The notes below the pieces were generated by a model. It worked only from the letters and a program-made list of their open reading frames with translations, was not told the DNA's origin and ran no database searches. Shown here piece after piece: positions 1 to 8,944 of a stretch of 47,287 bases of DNA; positions within the stretch are counted from its first letter, which is position 1; every line of letters begins with the position of its first letter. Source of the stretch: an uncultured Clostridia bacterium (lineage in GTDB: Bacteria; Bacillota; Clostridia; TANB77; CAG-508); the NCBI GenBank assembly GCA_904378095.1, contig CAJFHE010000006.1, forward strand, positions 1 to 47,287, given 5' to 3'. The position numbers were made by a program, and so were the translations under genes.

Positions 1-2
1 TT

Positions 3-78
3 TGGAGCCAATAAGCAGAATCGAACTGCTGACCTACGGGTTACGAATCCGTTGCTCTACCAACTGAGCTATATTGGC
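3..78 (-). tRNA. tRNA-Thr (anticodon CGT)
   Basis: On the minus strand the sequence folds as a full cloverleaf of 76 bases. The acceptor arm GCCAATA pairs with TATTGGC, the D arm GCTC pairs with GAGC, the T arm is AGCAG-TTCGATT-CTGCT, and the 3' CCA is encoded. The anticodon loop TTCGTAA gives CGT, which reads ACG (threonine). The anticodon stem has one A-C mismatch next to the loop. Confidence 0.93.
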
Positions 79-101
79 ATTTTAAATTTTTTAGTAGAGG
101 G

Positions 102-140
102 AAATCTTGTTTTTTCCTCCGTCCCCAAAAACAAGATTTT
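102..140. repeat. Inverted repeat with CCTCCGTCCCC loop
   Basis: Arms AAATCTTGTTTTT and AAAAACAAGATTT flank a loop with the core CCTCCGTCCCC. About 26 bases around this core (TGTTTTTTCCTCCGTCCCC and following As) recur at 43752-43782, so this is a dispersed repeat and not only a terminator. It lies between the tRNA and the 3' end of the surface-protein gene. Confidence 0.6.
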
Positions 141-151
141 ACTGAAGTTTA

Positions 152-194
152 GTGAAACATGAGTGACAGATTTAAATCTGTCACCAAGTTTCAC
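152..194. repeat. Dispersed palindrome, core TGACAGATTTAAATCTGTCA
   Basis: A long inverted repeat: outer arms GTGAAAC/GTTTCAC and a perfect 20-base palindrome at 164-183. The same core recurs at 32737-32774 and at 47255-47287. Here it lies about 50 bases past the stop codon of the minus-strand gene ending at 244. It could act as a terminator hairpin, but no U-run follows it on that strand. Confidence 0.7.
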
Positions 195-243
195 CGAATT
201 AAATTCATATAACTACTTGTATTTATTTCAAGATTAACTCTTT

Positions 244-1974
244 CTAAAAATGTTTTCCTCTTTTTCTTTTTGGCTCATCATCATTCAAATTGTCTATATT
301 TACATCTGCGCCAAAGTTTTCTTCTATTACGCTTTTTCTTTTTTCGTCTTTTTCATCTGCTATAGAGATTTTTTTATCTGACTCTTTATTTTCTGCTACA
401 ACTCCTACTGGCACATTTTCTACTACTTCATCAGATTCTTTGTTATCTTTGTCATTATCTTCTTTGTCTGCTTTATCTTTTTTGGCTTTTTTATTTTTTT
501 CTTTGTTGTCGTCGTCGTTTTTTAAAGATGTAAATCCGCCATAATATGTTTCATAATCATCATCAGCATTTTTTCTACCCTTTACTATTGCAACTACTAT
601 AATAATAATTATTACCACAAGTGCTGCTAATCCAACTCCACCATATAGAAATAAATCCTCATCATCTATTCCAGCAATTAGTTGTGCTTTTTCAGGCTCA
701 TGTATATTTGCAATTACTTGATATGTTGTGACTTCACTTCCATCTGCTGACTTAACAAGTATTGTGATTACATTTTCTCCTACGGTTAAATTATTATTGC
801 CTATAATTTCTATAGCTGCATCTTCTGTATCTGATATAGCATTAACATTTAAGCTTGTTACGCTTGTATCAGGCACATCTAAAGTATATTCATATATATT
901 TTTGCTAAATTCTGGGCTTAATGTATATCCATCTATTGAAAGGGCTTCTAACGCAATTGTAGTTTCCGCAATAGCTGCTGCATCGCCTTTTGTTACATTT
1001 ATAGTATATGTTCTAACTGTTCCATCTTCTGCTGTAACTTTAATTTCTACTGTATTCTCGCCCATAAGTAAGTTGTCGTTACCAGTAATTTCAACTTCAG
1101 CATTTTCATCATCTGCTACTGCTTCAATATCTAAAGAAGTAATATCATCGCCTACTGTTAAAGTATATTCTGTAACATCTACACTAAATGCTGGAGTTAA
1201 TTCTAAATCATTGCCTACTGATAATGATTTCAAATCTTTATTATTAGATTCTTCTGGTTTTTCTGTTGTTAAGTAGCTACTACTTACATAACCTGTTCTA
1301 CCATTGTAGCTTACTCTGCTCCATGTAATGCCATTAACTGCTTTAGTTGCCAAGCCTGTTCTTTTTACACTATCTCCTGCACTTAAAGAGCCTATTACGC
1401 TACTACTTGTGCTATAACTTGACCTAACATTTACACTGTCTGTAGCATATACTGTTTCGTCTTTCTCTGTAAATGTTGGTGCTGACTGTGAAGAGTTACT
1501 TTTTGAGCCACTTCCACTTGAGCTTCCAGAGCTACCACTACTACTTCCAGAGCCACCAGATGATTTGGCTTTTACTGTAACAGTTGACTTAGCCGTTGAA
1601 GCTGCGACTTCACTTCCTTCAGCAGTTCCCATGTCTGCAGATGAAAAAGTTACTTTATATGTTGTATCTTTTGAAACTTCTGGCACTTTAAATTTATATG
1701 TTGCTATTCCACTCTTTTTATTCTCTGTACCAGCAAATGCAACCATAGTTCCATTTGCTGTTCCTCCAGAAACACTGACAAATGTTAGTCCTCCATTATT
1801 GGTAACATCGATTGAGCCAAAAGCTACTGCCTCTTGACTACTAATAGTTATAGTTGCAGTCCCACCAGATTGAACAGTTGGGTCAGATGTAGTAATTCTG
1901 GCTTGTGATTGTGTGCAAAGTCCTAAGATTATCAAAACACTGAATAATAGTATATATTTTATTTTCTTTGTCAT
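244..1974 (-). CDS. Membrane-anchored cohesin-like/SH3b/cadherin-like surface protein
   Basis: A 576-residue exported protein. A signal peptide occupies about residues 1-25. Residues 28-135 form a beta-rich module resembling cohesin domains. Then come a Gly/Ser linker, an SH3b domain (about 171-240), two cadherin-like beta-sandwich repeats (about 247-330 and 343-427), a hydrophobic membrane segment near 440-466 and a highly charged cytoplasmic tail ending KRKRGKHF. It starts 22 bases after the dockerin-bearing hydrolase gene, behind a good AAGGAG site, so the two are co-transcribed. I infer that it is the membrane receptor that displays its partner. The SH3b and cadherin-like calls are firm. 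The cohesin call rests on position, length and the neighbouring dockerin and could instead be another Ig-like or CBM-like fold. Confidence 0.75.
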   Translation of the reverse strand: MTKKIKYILLFSVLIILGLCTQSQARITTSDPTVQSGGTATITISSQEAVAFGSIDVTNNGGLTFVSVSGGTANGTMVAFAGTENKKSGIATYKFKVPEVSKDTTYKVTFSSADMGTAEGSEVAASTAKSTVTVKAKSSGGSGSSSGSSGSSSGSGSKSNSSQSAPTFTEKDETVYATDSVNVRSSYSTSSSVIGSLSAGDSVKRTGLATKAVNGITWSRVSYNGRTGYVSSSYLTTEKPEESNNKDLKSLSVGNDLELTPAFSVDVTEYTLTVGDDITSLDIEAVADDENAEVEITGNDNLLMGENTVEIKVTAEDGTVRTYTINVTKGDAAAIAETTIALEALSIDGYTLSPEFSKNIYEYTLDVPDTSVTSLNVNAISDTEDAAIEIIGNNNLTVGENVITILVKSADGSEVTTYQVIANIHEPEKAQLIAGIDDEDLFLYGGVGLAALVVIIIIIVVAIVKGRKNADDDYETYYGGFTSLKNDDDNKEKNKKAKKDKADKEDNDKDNKESDEVVENVPVGVVAENKESDKKISIADEKDEKRKSVIEENFGADVNIDNLNDDEPKRKRGKHF

Positions 1975-1996
1975 ATTATATCTCCTTTGTTTTTTA

Positions 1997-4174
1997 TTAT
2001 ATTTCTATATTTTGAAGTCCAACATATGCTCTTAAAATTACTGTTGAATCTGCTGGTGTAAATTTTCCATCTCCATTTGTATCAGCCGCTTTTCTTTCTG
2101 CATTAGAAATTCCTTCTAAGCCAACATATGCTCTTAGCACTACTGTTGAATCTGCTGGCGTTGATTTTCCATCTCCGTTTGTATCGCCTAATTTCACTAC
2201 AGTATATGTTGTTCCATTATATTTTATTGTATAGCCTGTTCCTAAATCACCTGATGTTACCGTTTTGCCACTTGCATTTTTTATTGTAGCCCCTGATGCT
2301 TTTTTCAAAACTTCACTTACAGATATGTCTGGCTCACACATTAAATTTGAGCCTGTTGTTTTAAATCCATCGCCACTTATTGCTACCGAGCCTGTACTTG
2401 TTACTGGCTCTATATAATTTCCATCAGAATCTCCTCTAGCAACATATCCTGTTTTTCCAGAACCCGTTACTACCTTATCCCAAGTATATCCATTCGCTGT
2501 AGAAACTGCTTTTTCTACTCTTGTTAAATAATCTCCTCTATCTACTTCTGCTACTATTCCTGAGCTTGTTGTAGGCTCTTTTCTAACTCTTAATACACTA
2601 CATACTACTTTTACAATGTCACTTCCACCTGGAGTAGAGCCACTTTCTGATACTTCTTCTACATATCTATCTACTATATATCCTTGTGTTCCATCTGCCA
2701 ACATTACTCTTGACCAATTATATCCATCCACATTGTTGTATTTTCCTTTTTCTATTATTGTTACTCTTTGTCCTACAGTTAATGTTGTTAATATGGTTGT
2801 TCCGCTTGTTCCTGGGCCATTTCTTAAATTTCCTGGCTCCACAGCTATTCCTGTAATTTCACAATTAGTGATATCATCTATAACTTTAAATCCATCTGAT
2901 ATAATGTAACCCTTTGTGCCATCATCAAGAACTACTTTGTCCCAAACATGTCCGTTTTCCTTTTCAGAGCCAACTTCAATCCTTAATATTTTATCATTTT
3001 TCTTTAATGTTTTTAATTTCGTTGAGCCTGTATCTTTTGATTTATATACTACAACAGAAGAATCTGTGATTTGTATGTTTTGTGTTACTATAGATTGTGT
3101 ACCAGGCATTACACACCTTGTTCCAGGCATATTTTCAAATACTGGTATTAAGAAATTAAATGACATGTCTAAATCACTATCTATTTCTTTGTATGTTTTC
3201 ATAATGCTTGTACCCTCTGTTTTAGATGCCGAAACATTTTGTTGGTATTGGTGCCAGTATAAACTTCCATCACTATCATCTACATCAAATTTTTGTAAAT
3301 ATAATGTGTTTTGACCAATTGATATATACCCTTCAGCTAGGAATCCTGCTCCACCTTTTATTGATTTTTCTGGGTCTGTCCATCCCTTCTTCTTAGCATA
3401 TGCTAAAGCATTTTTTATTATAGTAGCACTTCCTGAGCCGGTTGCATTAACATTTAAAAAGTTGTAATATCCTCTATAATCTGTTGAATATATGCCTGAT
3501 GAAGTAGCAGAGCCTGTTGAGCCTTGCTCCTGTACTATTCTTGATGCCAAATGATATGGACTTATTCCTGCTTGCTCTGCAGCTTCCATAATAACTTTTG
3601 CATAAGATTTATTTATTGTTTTTTTAGAGCCATTAGTTGCTGTATAGCTTATTGTGCTTACATCTAAATAAGTTCCATCCAATATTTGTTCTACTCCATC
3701 TAATGTATATGTATTATCTTTCCACTCTAAGTTTTCAAATTGGAAAACATAATCTTCAAATAAAGAATTACGTGGATCCATATAGTATGATACTGTAGAT
3801 GTAGATGCACATCTCCAACTTCCGTTGTCATAGGCTTTGTTTCCACATACAGAGCATACCCACTCACCTGTTTTATTTTGAACTAAGTTTCTTCCATGCT
3901 CAGCTGTTGTCTCGTTTTTTATAACTGTATTCCAGTCAAGACCTGTATATAATATTGTAAACGACCAATTAGGATGCTCATCTAATAAATCATCTAATAA
4001 AGCTGCATAACCCGGGTAGTCATCCAACATATTGCTTCCTTTTTTATATTCTTTTATGTTTTGTGATTTTGCTTGAACTTCATTAACTAGAAAAACATTT
4101 ATAAATACTCCAATAATTAATAAAATAATTAAGAATAAACTTGTCATTTTTATTAATTTACTATTTATATTCAT
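1997..4174 (-). CDS. Secreted N-acetylglucosaminidase-like protein with SH3 domains and dockerin
   Basis: A 725-residue protein with an N-terminal hydrophobic segment (about 9-31). An N-terminal region contains CSVCGN and a later Cys and ends near YMDPRNSLFED. A glucosaminidase-type catalytic domain follows (about 190-310, with SPYHLASRIVQEQG, where the Glu fits the catalytic acid, and GYYNFLNVNA). Three SH3-like repeats cover about 365-580, and a type I dockerin covers 662-725. The dockerin has two calcium-loop repeats, each DTNGDGK then PADSTVVLRAYVG or close to it, which is fully canonical. The family cleaves peptidoglycan glycan strands. A dockerin on such an enzyme implies docking to a cohesin, and the gene directly downstream is the candidate. 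A strong promoter lies at 4222-4250. The start is preceded by GAGGAGG. Confidence 0.85.
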   Translation of the reverse strand: MNINSKLIKMTSLFLIILLIIGVFINVFLVNEVQAKSQNIKEYKKGSNMLDDYPGYAALLDDLLDEHPNWSFTILYTGLDWNTVIKNETTAEHGRNLVQNKTGEWVCSVCGNKAYDNGSWRCASTSTVSYYMDPRNSLFEDYVFQFENLEWKDNTYTLDGVEQILDGTYLDVSTISYTATNGSKKTINKSYAKVIMEAAEQAGISPYHLASRIVQEQGSTGSATSSGIYSTDYRGYYNFLNVNATGSGSATIIKNALAYAKKKGWTDPEKSIKGGAGFLAEGYISIGQNTLYLQKFDVDDSDGSLYWHQYQQNVSASKTEGTSIMKTYKEIDSDLDMSFNFLIPVFENMPGTRCVMPGTQSIVTQNIQITDSSVVVYKSKDTGSTKLKTLKKNDKILRIEVGSEKENGHVWDKVVLDDGTKGYIISDGFKVIDDITNCEITGIAVEPGNLRNGPGTSGTTILTTLTVGQRVTIIEKGKYNNVDGYNWSRVMLADGTQGYIVDRYVEEVSESGSTPGGSDIVKVVCSVLRVRKEPTTSSGIVAEVDRGDYLTRVEKAVSTANGYTWDKVVTGSGKTGYVARGDSDGNYIEPVTSTGSVAISGDGFKTTGSNLMCEPDISVSEVLKKASGATIKNASGKTVTSGDLGTGYTIKYNGTTYTVVKLGDTNGDGKSTPADSTVVLRAYVGLEGISNAERKAADTNGDGKFTPADSTVILRAYVGLQNIEI

Positions 4175-4221
4175 AATTTGTTTTGCCTCCTCATTCGTTT
4201 TATCGACATTTTTTCAGGTAC

Positions 4222-4250
4222 AGTATATCATTAATCTTTTTTCGCGTCAA
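4222..4250 (-). promoter_or_regulatory. Sigma-A-type promoter for the dockerin/cohesin pair
   Basis: On the minus strand TTGACG is followed by a 17-base spacer and TATACT. This is close to consensus and lies about 50 bases upstream of the hydrolase start. Confidence 0.8.
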
Positions 4251-4283
4251 CCCAATTTTTTATTTATTTTTTTGATAATTTTC

Positions 4284-4312
4284 TTTACAAAAATTGCTGT
4301 TTAATATACAAT
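4284..4312 (+). promoter_or_regulatory. Promoter of tsaE operon
   Basis: TTTACA, a 17-base spacer and TACAAT on the plus strand give an untranslated leader of about 100 bases before tsaE. It is divergent from the promoter at 4222-4250. Confidence 0.65.
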
Positions 4313-4418
4313 AATGTAGAAGTTTTATTTTGCTATATTTCATAATTTTGATAAAAATTTTTCTTTACTCACACATACTTTTTATGAGCTATAGCAAAAA
4401 TATAAAGGAATGAAAAAA

Positions 4419-4844
4419 ATGGATACATTTGTTGCAAAAAATGAGCAAGACACAATAGATTTTGCCGAAAAATTTGCCAAAAAATTAAAAGTTGGTGACA
4501 TTATTGTTCTTTCCGGAGAACTCGGCTCTGGGAAAACAAAATTCGTACAAGGTGTTTTAAAACATTTTGGCTTAGAAAATGAAATCTCCAGCCCTACATT
4601 TACCATTGTAAATGAGTATAATGCTGGTGAGATAAATATATATCATTTCGATGTATATAGATTAGAAGATTCAGACGAATTCTATGCCATGGGTGGAGAT
4701 GAACTTTTTTCGACTGGAATTTGTTTGATTGAATGGGGCGAAATGATTGAGGATATCTTGCCAAAGCCTTATACAAAAATAACATTCAGCAAAAACGATG
4801 ACGATGTTAATTACAGAGAATTAAAAATTGAGACAATTGAATAA
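4419..4844 (+). CDS. tsaE: tRNA threonylcarbamoyladenosine biosynthesis ATPase TsaE
   Basis: TsaE is the ATPase that supports the TsaB-TsaD complex making the t6A modification at position 37 of ANN-decoding tRNAs. The protein has the P-loop GELGSGKTKF and the later family motifs SPTFTIVNEY and LIEWGE. Length (141 residues) is normal. I chose the ATG at 4419, because the AAAGGA at 4404-4409 is nine bases away; the upstream in-frame ATG at 4410 directly abuts that site. The tsaB-rimI fusion follows after 24 bases. Confidence 0.95.
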   Translation: MDTFVAKNEQDTIDFAEKFAKKLKVGDIIVLSGELGSGKTKFVQGVLKHFGLENEISSPTFTIVNEYNAGEINIYHFDVYRLEDSDEFYAMGGDELFSTGICLIEWGEMIEDILPKPYTKITFSKNDDDVNYRELKIETIE

Positions 4845-4868
4845 ATAAAATTAAGCAGGTGATAAAAA

Positions 4869-6050
4869 ATGAAAGTACTCGCAATTGATACCTCTTCTAA
4901 AAGATGCAGTGTCACAATTTTAGAAGATGACAACATTTTAATAAATTTATATAATGATGATGAAAAAACACATTCTGTCAAATTGATGCCAATGGTAGAT
5001 GAAGCATTTAATAAAACTAACCTTACTTTAGATGATATTGCTCTTATTGCATGCTCAATTGGTCCTGGCTCTTTTACAGGTGTTAGAATTGGAATTGCAA
5101 CAGTAAAAGCATTTGCCGATGTTAAAAACATTCCAGTAGTCGGAGTTAGCTCATTGGAGAGCCTAGCATATAATGTAAAAAATTTAGCTAGCCCATCAAG
5201 TTTGATTTGCTCTTTAATTGATGCCAAAAACGAAAATGTATATTGTGGATTATATTATTTTCAAAATGATAAATGTAATACAATTACAATGTTTGCAGAA
5301 AGTTTAGAAAAAACAATAAAAACTATTAGTGAAAAACTTAACGAATATTCAGACGGCTTAAATGCATTTGAAAACCCAGAAAATATTAACTTAAAAGAAG
5401 TTTTATTTGTTGGCGATGGCTCTAAAGCATATAAGGATATTCTTACTTCCACTTTTGCTAATGCGAATTTTGCTTCTAATGAAGACAACATGCAAAGTGG
5501 AATTAGTATTGGACAAGCAGGTCTTCAAAAATATCAAGAAGGAAAATATGGAGACTCTTCTTCTATCTCTCCTATTTATTTAAGAAAATCTCAAGCAGAA
5601 AGAGCACTAGAAGAAAAAATAAAAATTTCCCCAATGACAAATGAAGATATAGAAAATATAACACCAATATTTAAGTCTGATTTTGACGAATTTTGGAATA
5701 TTAATAATTTAAAAAATGATTTTGCAAATTCTAATTCCAGATACTTTGTTGCAAAACTTGATGACGAAATTGTTGGCTTTGCTGGAATTTTAAAAATTTG
5801 TGATGAAGCAAATATAATGAATATTGCTACCAAAGTAAATAAAAGGCATCTAGGCATTGGTACTAAGTTGCTAGAAGCACTTATCTCCTCTGCCAAAGAG
5901 CTAAAATGTACAAGTATTACATTAGAAGTTAATGAGCATAATATTTATGCTATTAATTTATATAAAAAATTTAATTTTAATCGAATAGGTTTAAGAAAAA
6001 AGTATTATAATAATACGGATGATGCAATAATTATGTCTATCACTTTCTAA
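4869..6050 (+). CDS. TsaB-RimI fusion: t6A subunit and ribosomal-protein acetyltransferase
   Basis: A 393-residue bifunctional protein. Residues 1-235 match TsaB (start VLAIDTSSKRCSV, then SIGPGSFTGVRIGIA), the dimerization partner of TsaD in t6A synthesis. Residues about 245-393 are a GNAT acetyltransferase of the RimI type, with acetyl-CoA loop RHLGIG and the motif LEVNEHNIYAINLYKKFNF. RimI acetylates the N terminus of ribosomal protein S18. The genes are adjacent in many bacteria, and such fusions are known in Clostridia. TsaD is not next door here. The stop codon falls inside a small inverted repeat at 6044-6075. Confidence 0.93.
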   Translation: MKVLAIDTSSKRCSVTILEDDNILINLYNDDEKTHSVKLMPMVDEAFNKTNLTLDDIALIACSIGPGSFTGVRIGIATVKAFADVKNIPVVGVSSLESLAYNVKNLASPSSLICSLIDAKNENVYCGLYYFQNDKCNTITMFAESLEKTIKTISEKLNEYSDGLNAFENPENINLKEVLFVGDGSKAYKDILTSTFANANFASNEDNMQSGISIGQAGLQKYQEGKYGDSSSISPIYLRKSQAERALEEKIKISPMTNEDIENITPIFKSDFDEFWNINNLKNDFANSNSRYFVAKLDDEIVGFAGILKICDEANIMNIATKVNKRHLGIGTKLLEALISSAKELKCTSITLEVNEHNIYAINLYKKFNFNRIGLRKKYYNNTDDAIIMSITF

Positions 6051-6075
6051 TTGTGGGACAGACATCAATTAGAAA
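6044..6075. repeat. Inverted repeat with GGGACAGACAT loop in leader of lon-like gene
   Basis: Arms TTTCTAATTG and CAATTAGAAA enclose TGGGACAGACAT. The left arm contains the stop codon of tsaB-rimI and the right arm ends 5 bases before the GAGGAGG of the next gene. The GGGACAG core is shared with repeats at 15235-15291, 19859-19918 and 43681-43730. Confidence 0.65.
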
Positions 6076-6095
6076 AAAAACGAGGAGGAATACGA

Positions 6096-8489
6096 ATGAA
6101 AAGAAAAAATGAACTAAATTATAAGGAATTAAAGGTAACATGCGATTCAAAAATTTTTAATTTTAATACAACTGACGAACTTGAGCCAATTAGCACAGGT
6201 ATTGGTCAAGAGCGTGGAATTAAGGCATTAGAGTTTGGTCTAAACGTAGATATTAACGGATATAATGTTTATGTTGAAGGCCCTTATGGTGTTGGTAAAA
6301 CAGCATATGTAAAAAATTATTTAGGAGTTATATCTAAAAAGAAAAAAGCTCCAAATGATTGGTGCTATTTATATAACTTTGATAATCCAAATGAGCCAGT
6401 TGCTGTTCCTTTGCCTGCTGGTCAAGGAAAAGAATTTCAAAATACCATGAATTCTTTTATCAATGAAATCAAAATAGACATAAAAAACACATTCAATAAT
6501 GAAGATTTTGAAAAAGAAAAGAACTTAATTAAACAGGAGTATGAGACAAAACGAAATCTTCTTTTGGAGCAATTAAATAAAAAGTCTGCAGAATATGGGT
6601 TTACTGTAAAGTCAGCTCAGAATGGCATATATATGATGCCTATTTTAAATGGTAAAACTATTGCAGAAGAAGAATTTAACAAATTAGACGAAGCTACCAA
6701 GAAAGAGTTTGAAGATAAGTCTACTATTGTTCAACAACATATTATGGAAGCTATTGGTGAAATAAAAACTATTGAGAGAGAATCTGATAAACGTATTCAG
6801 GAATGGCAATCCAATGTTGCATTACTTACTATTAATGCTCACATAAATTTGATAAAAGCAAAATACAAGAAAAATAAAAAAATTAACAACTTCTTAGAAG
6901 CTATCAAAAAAGATATATTAAAAAATATTAATTTGTTTACTGCAGACGAAAAAGCCTTAGATGGCAAACTACAAGGTCCACAAGCAGCTCACCCAGAAAT
7001 ATATAAACCTTGGCTTAATTACAGAGTAAATTTATTTATAGATAATAGTAATTTAGAAGGTGCACCTGTTGTTGCCGATACTAATTATTCATATCATAAT
7101 ATTTTTGGTAAGCTTGAGTACGAAAATTATTATGGAACATTAAAAACTGATTATACAATGCTTAAACCTGGTCTTCTCCATATTGCTAATGGTGGATATT
7201 TAGTTTTTCAAGCTAATGACTTGCTAACAAATAGTTTATGCTATGATACATTAAAAAAGGTTCTAAGAAGCAAAACTTTAGGTATAGAAAATGCTGCTGA
7301 CCCACGCTCTTCTATGGTTATGGTTTCTTTGAAACCAGAGCCTATACCATTGGATTTAAAAGTAATTCTAATAGGTGACGAAAACATATATCAAACACTT
7401 CTTGCAATGGACCAAGATTTTAGAAAATTATTTAAAATAAAAGTTGAATTTGCAGATGATGCGCCCTTAAATAAAGATAACATGGTAAAGCTTGCTAGAT
7501 TTGTAAAAGGATATTGTGACCATGAGGAATTACCACCTCTAGATAGTGGTGCTATGGCAAAAGTAATTGAATATGCCTCAAAACTTGCGGATAGTCAAGA
7601 TAAATTATCAACACGCTTTACTGATTTGTCATTAATTGTTGGTGAAGCTTCTACTTGGGCTAAAATGGCTAAGTCAAAAGTTATAACAGAAGAATTTATA
7701 ACTAAAGCATTAGAAGAAAAAACTGACAGAGTAAAAAAATATGACGAAAAATATATGGAAATGATTAAAGATGATACACTTCTTATTGATACTTCTGGCT
7801 CGAAAGTTGGACAAATAAATGGTCTTACTATTATGAATGTCGGAGATTATACTTTTGGAAAACCAGTAAAAATAACAGCTAACACGTACACTGGTAAAAA
7901 TGGTATTATTAATATAGAGCGTGAAGTTGAGCTTTCTGGCTCTTCACATTCAAAAGGTATATTAATTTTATCAGGATACTTAGGAGAAATGTTTGCACAA
8001 GATATGCCTCTTTCTCTTACTGCCAGCATATGTTTCGAGCAATTATATAGCGGTGTTGATGGTGATAGTGCTTCAAGTACTGAGCTTTATGCCCTACTTT
8101 CAAGCTTATCCAACATTCCTATAAATCAAGCTTTTGCAGTTACAGGCTCTGTAAACCAGAAAGGTGAAATACAACCTATAGGCGGTGTAAACGATAAAAT
8201 AGAAGGATTCTTCCAAGTATGTAAAATGAGAGGTCTAGATGGAGCACATAGTGTAATTATTCCAAAACAAAACGTAAGGAATCTAAATCTTTCAGATGAG
8301 GTAATCGATGCTGTAAAAAATGGTAAATTCCACATATATGCAATTTCAACTATAGATGAAGGAATTGAGCTTTTAACTGGTGTACCTGCCGGTAGTAAAG
8401 ATGAGAATGGAAACTTCCCTGCAGGAACTATAAATTATCTAGTGTATAATAAATTGAAAAAATATGCAGATGTAAGCAAAGAAAAATGA
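6096..8489 (+). CDS. Lon-like ATP-dependent protease (AAA_32/LonB-type)
   Basis: A 797-residue cytoplasmic AAA+ protease. Walker A is GPYGVGKT at 62-69, followed by a long helical insertion (about 130-270) and the ATPase segment containing ANGGYLVFQANDLL. The C-terminal Lon protease domain has the catalytic Ser in GDSAS (S658) and the catalytic Lys in GGVNDK (K701). Their spacing of 43 matches the Ser-Lys dyad of classical Lon. It lacks the Lon N-terminal substrate domain, as is usual for this family, often annotated as Lon-related protease. The ATG at 6096 is chosen because GAGGAGG lies 8 bases upstream. Confidence 0.92.
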   Translation: MKRKNELNYKELKVTCDSKIFNFNTTDELEPISTGIGQERGIKALEFGLNVDINGYNVYVEGPYGVGKTAYVKNYLGVISKKKKAPNDWCYLYNFDNPNEPVAVPLPAGQGKEFQNTMNSFINEIKIDIKNTFNNEDFEKEKNLIKQEYETKRNLLLEQLNKKSAEYGFTVKSAQNGIYMMPILNGKTIAEEEFNKLDEATKKEFEDKSTIVQQHIMEAIGEIKTIERESDKRIQEWQSNVALLTINAHINLIKAKYKKNKKINNFLEAIKKDILKNINLFTADEKALDGKLQGPQAAHPEIYKPWLNYRVNLFIDNSNLEGAPVVADTNYSYHNIFGKLEYENYYGTLKTDYTMLKPGLLHIANGGYLVFQANDLLTNSLCYDTLKKVLRSKTLGIENAADPRSSMVMVSLKPEPIPLDLKVILIGDENIYQTLLAMDQDFRKLFKIKVEFADDAPLNKDNMVKLARFVKGYCDHEELPPLDSGAMAKVIEYASKLADSQDKLSTRFTDLSLIVGEASTWAKMAKSKVITEEFITKALEEKTDRVKKYDEKYMEMIKDDTLLIDTSGSKVGQINGLTIMNVGDYTFGKPVKITANTYTGKNGIINIEREVELSGSSHSKGILILSGYLGEMFAQDMPLSLTASICFEQLYSGVDGDSASSTELYALLSSLSNIPINQAFAVTGSVNQKGEIQPIGGVNDKIEGFFQVCKMRGLDGAHSVIIPKQNVRNLNLSDEVIDAVKNGKFHIYAISTIDEGIELLTGVPAGSKDENGNFPAGTINYLVYNKLKKYADVSKEK

Positions 8490-8494
8490 GTAAT

Positions 8495-8523
8495 TTGACT
8501 TTTTATGTAAATAATGTTATTAT
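8495..8523 (+). promoter_or_regulatory. Promoter of small unknown gene
   Basis: TTGACT, a 17-base spacer and TATTAT lie just after the lon-like stop codon. A small palindrome TCACTTT-TT-AAAGTGA (about 8534-8549) lies in the leader ahead of the AAAGGAG site and could be an operator or an RNA hairpin. Confidence 0.7.
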
Positions 8524-8576
8524 ATATTAGTAATCACTTTTTAAAGTGAAATTTTTACAAAGGAGTGTCATATAAT

Positions 8577-8921
8577 ATGACAAATCGCGAACTGATTGAG
8601 CAGCAGCTTAATGTATGCGACCAACTCGATTTAATGCTGCAGAAGATGACAGATGTGTTGAAAAACTGGGAAAACGACCTTCTGTCAATCCAAGATTCAG
8701 GGAATGATGCTGAAAATGAGGATGATTCTGAGCCCGGACTTGACGAAAGTCAAGAATTTATCGATGATGACCTTCTTACCATTACCTATGACAAGAAGGA
8801 AAATTATACCGGTATCAGTTACGATGATTCCATTTTGGAGCTTTCTACTTCTGAAAAATTGGAAATTCTGCATGACATTGCTTCGACTTTGGGAGTCCGC
8901 GAGCAAATCCAATTTAAGTAG
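8577..8921 (+). CDS. Small acidic protein of unknown function
   Basis: A 114-residue soluble protein that I do not recognise. Residues 1-45 look helical (RELIEQQLNVCDQLDLMLQKM), followed by an acidic stretch (DAENEDDSEPGLDESQEF) and a C-terminal helical end. The ATG at 8577 is preferred over the GTG at 8565, which overlaps the AAAGGAG site. It has its own promoter and a strong terminator, so it is a single-gene unit. Its base composition is visibly richer in GC than its neighbours and uses codons such as CTG, CAG and CCC that are rare around it. This suggests recent acquisition or strong translational selection. Confidence 0.8.
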   Translation: MTNRELIEQQLNVCDQLDLMLQKMTDVLKNWENDLLSIQDSGNDAENEDDSEPGLDESQEFIDDDLLTITYDKKENYTGISYDDSILELSTSEKLEILHDIASTLGVREQIQFK

Positions 8922-8944
8922 TCAAGTTTTTTAGCTAACTACTA

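Noticed and set aside
102-140. Simple rho-independent terminator
   Set aside because: The stem is formed mainly by A/T runs, and the core recurs as a dispersed repeat at 43752-43782, so a repeat call is better supported.
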